Source: Tipula vernalis
Lineage: Eukaryota; Arthropoda; Insecta; Diptera; Tipulidae
Length of the DNA: 64,000 nucleotides
Assembly (NCBI GenBank): GCA_958295665.1
Contig: OY282558.1
Span: forward strand, 136,422,326 to 136,486,325
Direction of reading: 5' to 3'
Below are positions 9,915 to 19,069 of this stretch, one piece after another. The translations under genes were made by a program, and so were the position numbers. Under the pieces are notes generated by a model that was not told the origin of the DNA, ran no database searches, and saw only the letters and a program-made list of their open reading frames with translations. Numbering within the stretch: position 1 is the first letter of the stretch; every line of letters starts with the position of its first letter.

Positions 9915-10333
9915 ATGCTAGTGAAGTTGGAGTTAAAACTCCACAGCGCGTAGTCACTAAATCTATTTGTGGTACTAAAAATGTTCCGAATAATTTTGGT
10001 ATACAAACGGTTACTCCAATGTTTTGGATACATATTTCAAGATTTGCTTCTAATACTCCTGAGGACGACATCCTGGCTATGGCAAAAACTTGTTTAGATA
10101 CAGATAACTGTAAAATTTCTAAATTAGTCCCAAAGAATCACAATCTGAGTGATTTGGAATATGTGTGCTTCAAATTGGGGTTTAAGGAAGAATTGCGTGG
10201 TAAGGCTCTGGATCCTGCTACTTGGCCAATTGGTATTTTGGTTAGAAAATTTGACAAAAAAAATTTTCGGGCATCTCTAACTCCACGTGTGAAATTTCGG
10301 ATACCAGCTGTAATCGACACACCACTTGTTTAG
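9911..10333 (+). CDS. CR1-like LINE ORF1, C-terminal part
   Basis: 140 residues. The segment MFWIHISRFASNTPEDDIL, followed by CFKLGFKEELRGKALDPATWP and GILVRKF, resembles the C-terminal RNA-binding-like domain found after the PHD finger in LINE ORF1 proteins. That argues the two frames were one protein in the ancestor. It starts at an ATG overlapping the upstream stop (ATGA). Stop TAG at 10331-10333, 28 nt before the ORF2 ATG. Confidence 0.75.
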   Translation: MNASEVGVKTPQRVVTKSICGTKNVPNNFGIQTVTPMFWIHISRFASNTPEDDILAMAKTCLDTDNCKISKLVPKNHNLSDLEYVCFKLGFKEELRGKALDPATWPIGILVRKFDKKNFRASLTPRVKFRIPAVIDTPLV

Positions 10334-10361
10334 ATGACAACATTTTTTACATAATTATAAT

Positions 10362-11288
10362 ATGTATACAGGCTCAATCGATGAAGCTAATCAAGCTGTT
10401 CTAGGTGATAATTTGCAGGTACATGATAATTCTTGTTTAAAGTTTGGTCATTTGAATGTGCGCAGCTTGGTGAAACATTTTGATGACATAACTATTACTT
10501 TACAAACATATCAATTTGATATTCTTGCCTTGACTGAGACTTTGCTTAGTAGTAAGATTTCTAACAAGTCGCTTCAAATTAATAATTATAAACTGCTACG
10601 ATCTGATCGAATAAATAATAATTGGGGTGGAGTTGGTCTTTATTTTTGGGCCACTTTTAAGGTTAAAAAAATATTCTCTGGTTCTTTGGGTAAAGTAGAA
10701 TATCTAGCATCTGAACTTACTGGGAGTTTTGGTAAAATTTTAATTTTGGTTATTTACAACCCACCTCCTGCTTGTAGTAATGATATTAACAGTTTACAAA
10801 CAATTTTTGCTGAATACCTAATAAGCTATGAAAAGATTTTCTGCTGTGGTGATTTTAACTTCAATATGATGGTTAATAATCAACTAGAAGCTTGTTTGAA
10901 TTTGCATAATTTATGTTATTTACCTTATAGACCCACTAGGTTCAACAGTCTTTTGGATCTGATAATTTTGTACGTACCTGATAGACATAATATTATTTCA
11001 TTTGGCCAGGCTGCTGTTCCTGCTATTTTTGATCATGATTTGATTTTTGCATCTTATAAGTTTTCTCGTACTAGGGATCAAATTTCTTATACTGTTGTTC
11101 CTTATTATAAAGCTATCAATCACGAGCATATTGTAAATAATTTTTTTTCGTTAGATTGGTTTAATATGTACAACTATTCCGATGTGAATGACATACTTGA
11201 TATATTTAATTCAAATTTCTTACATTTAGATTTAGCAGTGTACCCCGGAAAAGTATCATTAATAAATGCCCTACTGCACCGTGGTTAA
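10362..11288 (+). pseudogene. CR1-like LINE ORF2, endonuclease part
   Basis: 308 residues. Endonuclease (APE) motifs: GHLNVRSL near residue 29-36, the catalytic Glu in LALTETLL, CCGDFNFN, and the C-terminal His in FDHDLI. This enzyme nicks the target for reverse transcription. The frame ends in TAA 11286-11288. The RT continues in the same frame at 11313, and the bases between read better in another frame (a PWLNS motif at about 11270-11285). A pair of compensating indels near 11265 and 11305 explains the break. Confidence 0.85.
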
Positions 11289-11312
11289 ATTCATATACAT
11301 ATATTAAATTTA

Positions 11313-13160
11313 ATGAAATGTAGGGATTTGGCTCATAAAAAATATAAAGTGTATGGGTTGGATGCTGATTTGACAGCTTTTAAATTTTTTAGGAATAAAA
11401 CTGTTAAAGGCATCAATCAAGCTAAACAAAAATTTTATTTTGAGAATGCTCATAACTCTAAGACAACGTGGAATAATTTAAAAAAACTAGGTGTTTCAAG
11501 CTCTACAGGTGATGCAGCCATTGAATTTTCTGCGGAACAAATCTTGTCTGGGATTTGTAATATTTGTGATTCTACTGGGGTTTTGCCTTTACTTGATATT
11601 GATTTCTGTAGTTCTGAAATTGATGCCTTTGTATTTGATTGCGTTGATGAACTTATAGTGTTGAATGCGATTCGTGCAATTAAATCAGATTCGAAAGCTT
11701 ATGATATGGTAGACTTCAAGGTACTAAAATTATTTATTGATCTGTTCCTGCCTCTTATAACATTCATTATAAATCAATGTTTGACAAAGTCTGTGTTTCC
11801 TGATTTATGGAAGATAGCTTCTATCACACCACTACCTAAAAAGGATGTTATTTCTGGTATTGGTGATATACGTCCAATTAGTATTTTGTCTGCTCTATCT
11901 AAGGTCTTGGAAAAAGTTATGCAATTGCAGATCCAGGAGCACCTTAATAAATTTGATTTTCTTTGTAAATATCAATCCGGGTACAAATCCGGCTGTAGCA
12001 CTACTACAGCCCTTGTACATATTGTTGATGATCTGTCATCTACCTTAGACAGTAGAAATTCGATGGCTATTTTGGTGCTCTTGGATTTTTCTAAGGCATT
12101 TGATTGTGTTAATCATATCCAGTTGTTACAGAAGCTATATTTGTATTATAAGTTTTCCAATTCTGCTATTATGTTGATGCATTCGTATTTATGTAATCGT
12201 AAGCAGTTTGTGAGGTGTGGTGATGATCATTCTTGTATTGCGGGGATACTTGCTGGAGTGCCTCAGGGATCCATATTGGGTCCGTTGTTATTTTCTATTT
12301 ATATAAATGATCTATCATGGCGAATCCTAAATTGTCGGTTTCATCTGTATGCCGACGATTTGCAACTGTATATTGGTGGTAACTTATCAGAATTGAATGA
12401 AATTGTTTTGCGACTTAATTCTGACCTTAGAAATATTTCTTTATGGGCCAAGAATAATTCACTTTCAATTAATCCAGGTAAAAGTAAAGCATTGTTTCTT
12501 TCTAGAAATACTTTTCTTAATATTAGACCTGTGCTTTATTTGGACAGTGATATCATCTCATTTGTTCCAACATTAAACAATTTAGGGCTTATACTGAACT
12601 CAAATCTTACTTGGAACGACCATGTGCGCTCCTTGTGCCAGCGTATTAATTATAGCTTGTACACGCTTAGGTTGATAAAAAAGTTTTGCCCTGTTAACTT
12701 AAGAATTTATTTAATTAAAAGCTTGGTTGTACCCATTTTCAGCTATTGTGATGTAATTTATAACAAATGTGATAGTTCCTCAAGACGTATACTTGAGGTT
12801 ACATTTAATAATTGTACTCGATATATTTATGATCTTAGAAAGTTTGATCATATCTCTGAGTATAAAGATATAATTCTTGGATGCGACTTGTTTCAATTTT
12901 ACTGCTATAGGACTGCCGTTTTTATGTTTCGTATAGTTAATTCGGGCATGCCATTGTATTTGCATGAAAAATTAAATTTTTCCCAGTCACTGCGCACAAA
13001 GAATGTTAACTTGCCTGTTAACAGAACTAATGTTAGGAATAATTCAGCATTGATAAATGCAATTATCACCTGGAACAGCTTGCCTTTGGAGCTAAAATTC
13101 ATCAGCTCTCTAGGCTTATTTAAAAAGGGTCTGTTTAAATTGATAACTGAACATCGATAA
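11313..13160 (+). CDS. CR1-like LINE ORF2, reverse transcriptase part
   Basis: 615 uninterrupted codons in the same frame as the endonuclease segment. RT motifs in order: ITPLPKK and IRPISILSALSK (about residues 172-195), YKSGCSTTTALV, LDFSKAFD, VPQGSILGP at about residue 316, and the catalytic YADD at 12348-12359 (residue 346). A C-terminal Cys/His-containing tail without RNase H ends near AIITWNSLPLE, typical of jockey/CR1-type ORF2. The length is normal for an RT plus tail. This half is intact, so the copy is rather young. Confidence 0.9.
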   Translation: MKCRDLAHKKYKVYGLDADLTAFKFFRNKTVKGINQAKQKFYFENAHNSKTTWNNLKKLGVSSSTGDAAIEFSAEQILSGICNICDSTGVLPLLDIDFCSSEIDAFVFDCVDELIVLNAIRAIKSDSKAYDMVDFKVLKLFIDLFLPLITFIINQCLTKSVFPDLWKIASITPLPKKDVISGIGDIRPISILSALSKVLEKVMQLQIQEHLNKFDFLCKYQSGYKSGCSTTTALVHIVDDLSSTLDSRNSMAILVLLDFSKAFDCVNHIQLLQKLYLYYKFSNSAIMLMHSYLCNRKQFVRCGDDHSCIAGILAGVPQGSILGPLLFSIYINDLSWRILNCRFHLYADDLQLYIGGNLSELNEIVLRLNSDLRNISLWAKNNSLSINPGKSKALFLSRNTFLNIRPVLYLDSDIISFVPTLNNLGLILNSNLTWNDHVRSLCQRINYSLYTLRLIKKFCPVNLRIYLIKSLVVPIFSYCDVIYNKCDSSSRRILEVTFNNCTRYIYDLRKFDHISEYKDIILGCDLFQFYCYRTAVFMFRIVNSGMPLYLHEKLNFSQSLRTKNVNLPVNRTNVRNNSALINAIITWNSLPLELKFISSLGLFKKGLFKLITEHR

Positions 13161-13214
13161 TATTTACAAATATGATTGTTATTCAAAAGCTTCGGCTTAT
13201 TTAACATTTTAATA

Positions 13215-13240
13215 AAATATTACTATTACTATTACTATTA
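13215..13240 (+). repeat. 3' tail of the CR1-like LINE
   Basis: Short ATTACT repeats after the AATAAA-like 13210-13216 stretch and directly before the target duplication. Simple-repeat tails instead of poly(A) are usual for CR1-type LINEs. Confidence 0.75.
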
Positions 13241-13247
13241 TCTATTT
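13241..13247 (+). repeat. Target-site duplication, right copy (CR1-like LINE)
   Basis: TCTATTT, matching 7174-7180. Confidence 0.8.
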
Positions 13248-13460
13248 ATGTTAAATCTGCGAAGGATGCCTTCTTTTGCCCAGCTATTAGCGATCATCGC
13301 TTACTTTGGCTTGAGTGTACCATTCGAGACAAGCAGATCACCCGTCCTCCAGCTACCGTCTCTTTACCAAATACATCGTTTTCCCCTTAAACCATTTTGT
13401 CGGACACCTATGCGCATGCCATTTCTACTTACAATAACTGAAATCTGTGGCCGATAATCA
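13248..13460 (+). pseudogene. LINE endonuclease, 3' half of the split copy
   Basis: Continues the endonuclease interrupted at 7180. The frame joins without shift across the insertion and reads through CPAISDHRLLWLECTIRD (SDH motif with the catalytic His, about 13281-13330). The element is truncated after about 13460, with no RT behind it. Confidence 0.72.
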
Positions 13461-15040
13461 AAAATCCGCCCCATTGAATTACAAACAAAATCACAATACA
13501 AAGGAAAGCGATTAGATAACTTAAAAATATTAAAATAATCACGATACAACTATTTTACGATTCAGCCGGTAACCAAACCATTTTTTTGTTCCTACACATC
13601 CATATAATTATATAATAATTATATTCATTTAATTTCGAATAGAAAAATGAGTGAAAAATAAGAATTGTGCTTAACATAAAATTCAATTTCAATTAAATTG
13701 TTTCACAATTAATATTAAAATTAATTAAATATAAAAATAAAAATTTAAATAAAAAAAAAGTTTAAACTAAATGCTAAAAACTATCTGGAATAGATGCATG
13801 CATATTCTCTAGTATTGTATAGAATATGTTTGTAGGGGATGAGTTAGTCTCTACATAAAATGCTAAACTGATGTTGCTACGAGGCTGTTTGTGTGATGCT
13901 TAGAGGAGTGCGAGATAATAATATTATTATCATTGACGTTGTTGTTATTGTTGTAGTACTTGCTATAAATGAAAATGCATTGTTTTTATATTTAACAACT
14001 GAAAAACTAAATTTGGTGTTGTTGTTAGTGTTGTTGTGTTGGAAATATTTTTTGAAAAATTGGATAAAAATAATGATAATTGATAAAATGGGATGAGTGT
14101 CGAGTCGTCGGAGTATAGAGAGATAAAACTAAAAAAAAATATGAGGCATACGGAATGGAATGAGAATCAATTTTTTTTTTTTTTTTTTTTGTCTAGTTTG
14201 TGTCTACATGCAGCTCCAATTGAAAAACTATTTTTCACTAAAAGATAGATTCGGAAAATATATATCTGTATTTTATAGTGTATATAGTCTAGCAGTAGTA
14301 TGTATCTAGATTAAAGTGTGATATGTGTGGTATTAAAGCACTGTTATCTTCCGTGGTGAATTATAAACCAAACCAAAAAAGACGACAGCAAGACTAATCC
14401 ACCATCTCGCACCATTACTAATACCAACAACAACAATAATAATTAAACGAAGAAACGTAAGAACGCTCATATTTACGGAATGGAGAAATGATAGAAAAGA
14501 CGACATAATGCGAAACAACAACAATAATGAACGAAGAAAATGTTAATTAAATTAATTAGTCGCGTTTTAATAATTATCATTATAATTATAATTAGTTTAA
14601 TTAGAATGTTTGTTATTAAAACAAAACTCGCCGTAATGAGATACAGAGGAGTGAACTCTAAAAATACACAAAACAATTTTTTATTTCCATAAGTAGCTAC
14701 TGTGGTGTATGTATACACACACAGTAGATGTGATATTTAATCCCCCCCACCCCAAATTTGGTTTCTTACATATTTTCGAAATTCTTTGATGTGCCGTTTA
14801 TGGTTGTTTGTATACAAAAAAAAAAAAATAAAAATTAATTTTGAAATGGTTCACGTAATTTTATAATTACTTAGCATCTTATTGGAATGGTTTAATTAAA
14901 AATAATTTTGTGATGGGTATTCTCACGTTACAGGGAACAATTATTCGTACTCAATCGTGAAATTGTTTTGTTTTTTCGAATACTATTAAAGCTTCTCAAA
15001 TTCATTTATAATTTGTTTTTAATATTTCCGTAATCTACAC
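13461..15040. other. AT-rich non-coding DNA
   Basis: No supported gene. It contains short TTG/TTA-type runs (13915-14040), a T19 run (about 14171-14190), a CCCCCCCACCCC stretch near 14740 and an A-run at 14816-14828. The short open frames here are low complexity and are not called. Confidence 0.5.
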
Positions 15041-15239
15041 AGATCAAATCTCAGTTTATTCCTTGAAGAAGGCAACATATTTTCAACTCTGACCAATGGC
15101 TTACAAAAAATCTCGGCTTAGTTCCCATAATTGTAACAGTAAGGTGCTGAAAATATCTACGGGCAAACCACGCTAATTCCGTTGTAGGATTTGGATAAAT
15201 TAATATATTCAAACTGTTAATTGAGACGAAGAGTTGCGT

Positions 15240-17060
15240 CAAGTACAACAACGCCAAATGGTGTATAGAGCTTCTACACTGTTTTGGGTTGTGCAGCAAG
15301 TACTACCACGTGGACTGACTGGATTGGCAGTTCCCTTCGAACGCCAGTTGGATCAAAGCCGTTAATGACTGTCCTTATGCTATTTTTATGTGTACAGAGT
15401 GTCAGCGTTTATTTAAAGAAGAAAATTGTGTGGCGTCGGACATGATCAAATTCTCGTTGAATAATATCGATTCTAAAATATCATTAATTTCCGACACCAC
15501 TCTCCCCACTGTTAATTCAATAATTAATTAGGCTGCCGAATCTTTGGCAAATTCGTGTGCTTCGAGCCGCTCATCAAATCCGCGATTGCTTCGCTAAGGC
15601 GTCCACCATAACCGCTCACGCTAGCACGCGTTCTTCCGAGACATCTACTACAACTACCCCGGTAATTTCATCAGCAGCAGCAAACGTGCGTCGCCCTCGT
15701 ACGCTTCGATAAGTGGAACCAAGCCATGTTCTTTGCCTAACCGTATCCGGATGATCAAACCAAAGATTTGGTTTTATTTGTCGCAGTTCGATACCACTGT
15801 TTAGGATGCTGCGATTGCCGATTTGGTGGTCAATCACAACGTATGCAGCAACGAGACAAGGTGTCTTTCAGAACCAGCAAGTATCGGCCCTGAATTCCCC
15901 AGCGGGGAATTTATTATTAGCGTTTATAACTCCGATCGTTCTAGCTTCATTCGTCAACTTATTACCACAACGCCATAATAATCTGTGAGACCTGGCTTAC
16001 TGTCAATATGTATTCTGGAGAATATTTCCCACCGGACCACGTCGTTCACAGGAACGACAGATATGATTTTGACATGGCATTGCTGTTCGTGTCAAAGTGG
16101 CCAATTCCTCTATCATCGTCATCGCAGTGTATGCTCTCTACAGATCGAACGTACACTTCATCGACTCAATTGTGATACCATCAGTGCGTTCTAATGATCA
16201 ACGCGTCCTTGTGAGTGATTTTAATCCGCCTGATACAGCTTGGCTTGATGTTGATGGTGTTTTTACATTGCTTTCCACTGACGAAAGGGCATTACACATT
16301 ATTGACTACTTTGCTAGCATCTCAACCAAGCAGCTAAACCGTACTAGCAACAGTCAGGGGTTTTATCATGTCTGGATTTCACCGGCTCCCAGAGCATCTA
16401 CTAAATATTTTTCATGTAAATTGTACAACTGATTCTTTTTCTAACAAGTTTTATTTTAGCAGTTCTAATTGGGACTTTCTACAACGTGGCGGTAATTTAA
16501 ATGATATTGTTTTGATGTTTAACAACCTTCTCAGGAGTGTTATTGAAAGACACGTTCCATTGGTTTAAAAATATTCCGGCTTTCGGTAGCCATGGTACAC
16601 CAATAGGTTGTTAAATCTGGAGAAACGCTGCAATAAGTTCCATTCATTATACAGACGGTATGGAGTTCAATTTTATTCCGATTTTGATAAAGCTCGCAAA
16701 GAGTTTAAAAGTTTAAATTGGTCTTTATATAACCAATACGTTCTGCGAATGGAGAAGGAATTGACATCAAATCCAAAGCGGTTCTGGAGTTTTATGAATA
16801 GTCAGAGAAAAGTGGTTGGTTTTCCTGTTCAGGCTTCCCCTAGTTCGTGAAAGTTCGTGATTGCTTCCTTAATCTTGATCTCTTCTGCTCTGTACGGGTT
16901 TTATCCAGGTAGATCAACAGTGACTAAGCTGATTTCTTTTTGTGGCAAATTATTTAGTGGTTTAAACTCCAGACCGCAACTGGATATGCTGTATAAGATA
17001 GCAGAATTTTTTTTGTATTCTCTAATGCATTCCTTACAAAATTTTCATTTGAACTCCTTT
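15240..17060 (+). pseudogene. LINE remnant: ORF1 PHD end, endonuclease, linker, RT start
   Basis: The fragment DCPYAIFMCTECQRLF (about 15365-15415) looks like the last CxxC of a PHD-type ORF1. Endonuclease pieces follow at about 16000-16410: SIIVIAVYALYRS and RVLVSDFNPPDTAWLD. The linker at 16608-16850 (YNQYVLRMEKELTSNPKRFWSFMNS) is typical before the RT in jockey/CR1-type ORF2. A short RT piece at 16857-17060 has YGFYPGRSTVTKLISF. Many stops and at least one large deletion are present, so it is old. The clade is not resolved. Confidence 0.7.
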
Positions 17061-17104
17061 GTAAAATAATCCTAAAATCCTAAATCCCCTCTAGCAATAT
17101 TAAC

Positions 17105-17600
17105 AAAAATCGATCGATTCTGAAGAGCTACAGAATTTTTCCAAAAAATTTGGCCAAACTGAATTTTTCAGTTTTTTCACTGTATCATAATGACGGACTC
17201 CTTGTAACCAACCTGGGACCCTGATTTTTGGATACCTGGGACCATACCACATCTGCATAGGCAATCTTAAAAAAAATCGATTCAGTCTAAATAGCTACAG
17301 AATCTTTCAAAAAAATTGAGCCAAACTGAATTTTTCAGTTTTTCAGTGTATCGAATGGGCGGATCCCCTTGTAACCAATATGCGACCCAGATTTTTGGAT
17401 GCCTGGGGCCATATCGCATCTGCACAGGCAATCTTAAGAAAAATCGATCGAGTCTAAAGAGCTACAGAATTTTTCAAGAAAATTTGGCTAAACTGAATTT
17501 TTCAGTTTCTTCACTGTATCGTATGGACGGACCGGACCCCCTTGCAACCAATATAGGACCCTGATTTTTAGATACCTGGAGCCATAATACACGTCGGCCT
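17105..17600 (+). repeat. Three direct copies of a 167-bp repeat
   Basis: The block AGCTACAGAAT recurs at 17126, 17293 and 17460, exactly 167 bp apart each time. Each unit carries AAATCGAT, a self-complementary AAACTGAATTTTTCAGTTT, an ACTGTATC block, GTAACCAATA and a GACCCTGATTTTTGGATACC-type block. Units are about 85-90% alike. The open frames inside are by-products. Confidence 0.88.
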
Positions 17601-18155
17601 TCCATAATTGTTCCGGGCGTGCCGTTCATTCCTACAGGACAGGCTGTGCTGTAGGGCAGCACGCCGTATGTGTTGGTCGTGCTGGGGTGACGGTTTCCGT
17701 TCCGGAGGGATCATCGTTGGGTCTGTCATTGGAGTGTCCCTCTATATTTTATGGGGATCAGTGACCGTCGCGACTTGGAAGCAGTACTCCTGGAGGCTCT
17801 TTTGGCAAACATCACGGTGATCGCCTGAGATTGAAGCTGTCACTCCGTACGATCACACCTGATTTATTATTTCCTTAGCTACAGAGCCGTGGCATAAGTA
17901 ATTTATTTCTCTATTCACTTCGTGTTTTGTGTATTTTCATGCGGTTATTCAAACATGGGAATATGTCAGGAAAACCTCATCCCGCACCGTGAGCTCTAGC
18001 CAGCTACTATACCGCACCAGACCTCTATTGTCATGTCTGTTAACGAAGCCCTTGCGGGTTTCGGTACAAGGTACCCCCTAACCAGAGATATAAATATGCT
18101 GAGAATTTCTAACTTCAAATTGCGGTTTAGAATGAAATTGATAAAAGGCCATTAA
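17601..18155. other. GC-richer stretch between the 167-bp repeats and their inverted copy
   Basis: Clearly higher GC than the surroundings. No gene recognised. It may be the middle of a foldback-type element or an unrelated fragment. Confidence 0.4.
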
Positions 18156-18159
18156 CAGC

Positions 18160-18315
18160 CATTCAGTTGTGTTATGGCCCAGGTATCCAAAAATCAGGGT
18201 CCCATATTGGTTACAAGGCAGGGTCCGTTCATATGATACAGTGGAAAATCTGAAAAACTCAGTTTGACCCAATTTTTTTTGAAAAATTATGTAGCTCTTT
18301 AGACTCGACTCTCGT
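18160..18315 (-). repeat. Inverted copy of the 167-bp repeat
   Basis: The reverse complement matches the direct units through CGAGTCTAAAGAGCTAC, the CACTGTATC block and GGGACCCTGATTTTTGGATA. It lies about 570 bp from the direct array. Confidence 0.85.
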
Positions 18316-18639
18316 GATTTCAATTTTATTTAAAAATGTTCAATTTCCTAATCCAAATAAGGAATGCGTATAGGTACATTGCGTAAAAATGCAAAAAATT
18401 TTTTTCGGACAAATTTTCGATCTTTTAAATTTAGGCGACAAATAAATTTTGAATTTTTGAATCTAAATTGATAAAGGTTGAAGAGCGTTTCGCTGTAAAT
18501 AAATTAGACGATCTTTTTGAACGAGAAATACGAATAACAACTATAAAAAAAAACTATTATTAAAACAACAACAAACAATGAACAATATTCATAATTTTTC
18601 TGCTGGCTAATAAATATTTCAGCAGTAAAAGTTCTCTTT

Positions 18640-18870
18640 TGTTTTAGTGCTGCCCTTGGTGGTGAGTAGAAAACTCATTTTTCTGCTGAAAATTTTCCGC
18701 TATCTTATACAGCATAAACTGGACGTTGTTTATGGTGATTTTGCGAAAGCTGTCGATAAGATCGACCACTCGCTCCTGATCACCAAATTAAAGAACTTAA
18801 ATTATCAGTGCTTCCCATTTAAATGGTTGCGTTCTTACAAATATTCTAAACGAGTGCAGTGGTGCACTTG
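18640..18870 (+). pseudogene. LINE reverse transcriptase fragment
   Basis: KLDVVYGDFAKAVDKIDHSLLITKLK (about 18717-18795) is the palm-domain FSKAFD region of a jockey/CR1-type RT. It overlaps in content with the RT end at about 16980, so it is a second copy or a duplicated part. Confidence 0.65.
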
Positions 18871-19000
18871 GTAACACAACGCTATACAAGCACAGTTACT
18901 GATATGACAAACCTGATGGCAGTTGCAGTAAACATTATAATCACAAAAACGATTTCTATGGGAGATATTATTCAGTTTCTTGTTCTCCTACATCTAACTC

Positions 19001-19069
19001 TGTCAACCGCTGTACTGTCAAATATAACAAAAGTTACCGGTTGAGTCCTGCCATCTATGGAAATTACGA
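19001..19069 (+). repeat. Remaining first 69 bp of the BEL 5' LTR
   Basis: Identical to 23251-23319 except for one base near 19059. The rest of the LTR, the primer-binding site and gag are missing. Confidence 0.85.

Larger units (their letters stand above)
7181..13240 (+). mobile_element. Near full-length CR1-like LINE with 7-8 bp target duplication
   Basis: The element has a PHD-finger ORF1, an endonuclease-RT ORF2 and a 3' tail of ATTACT repeats, without RNase H. It is flanked by TCTATTT at 7174-7180 and 13241-13247 (ATCTATTT if the preceding A is shared). Removing it rejoins the surrounding endonuclease gene in frame, which fixes both ends. Without the nested mariner (7927-9230) it is about 4.75 kb, including roughly 0.87 kb of 5' UTR. 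The PHD ORF1 and tail type match CR1-related LINEs, but clade placement needs a phylogeny. Confidence 0.85.

Noticed and set aside
17316..17820. Open frames across the 167-bp repeats and the GC-richer part
   Set aside because: They follow the repeat unit in shifting frames and show no known motif.
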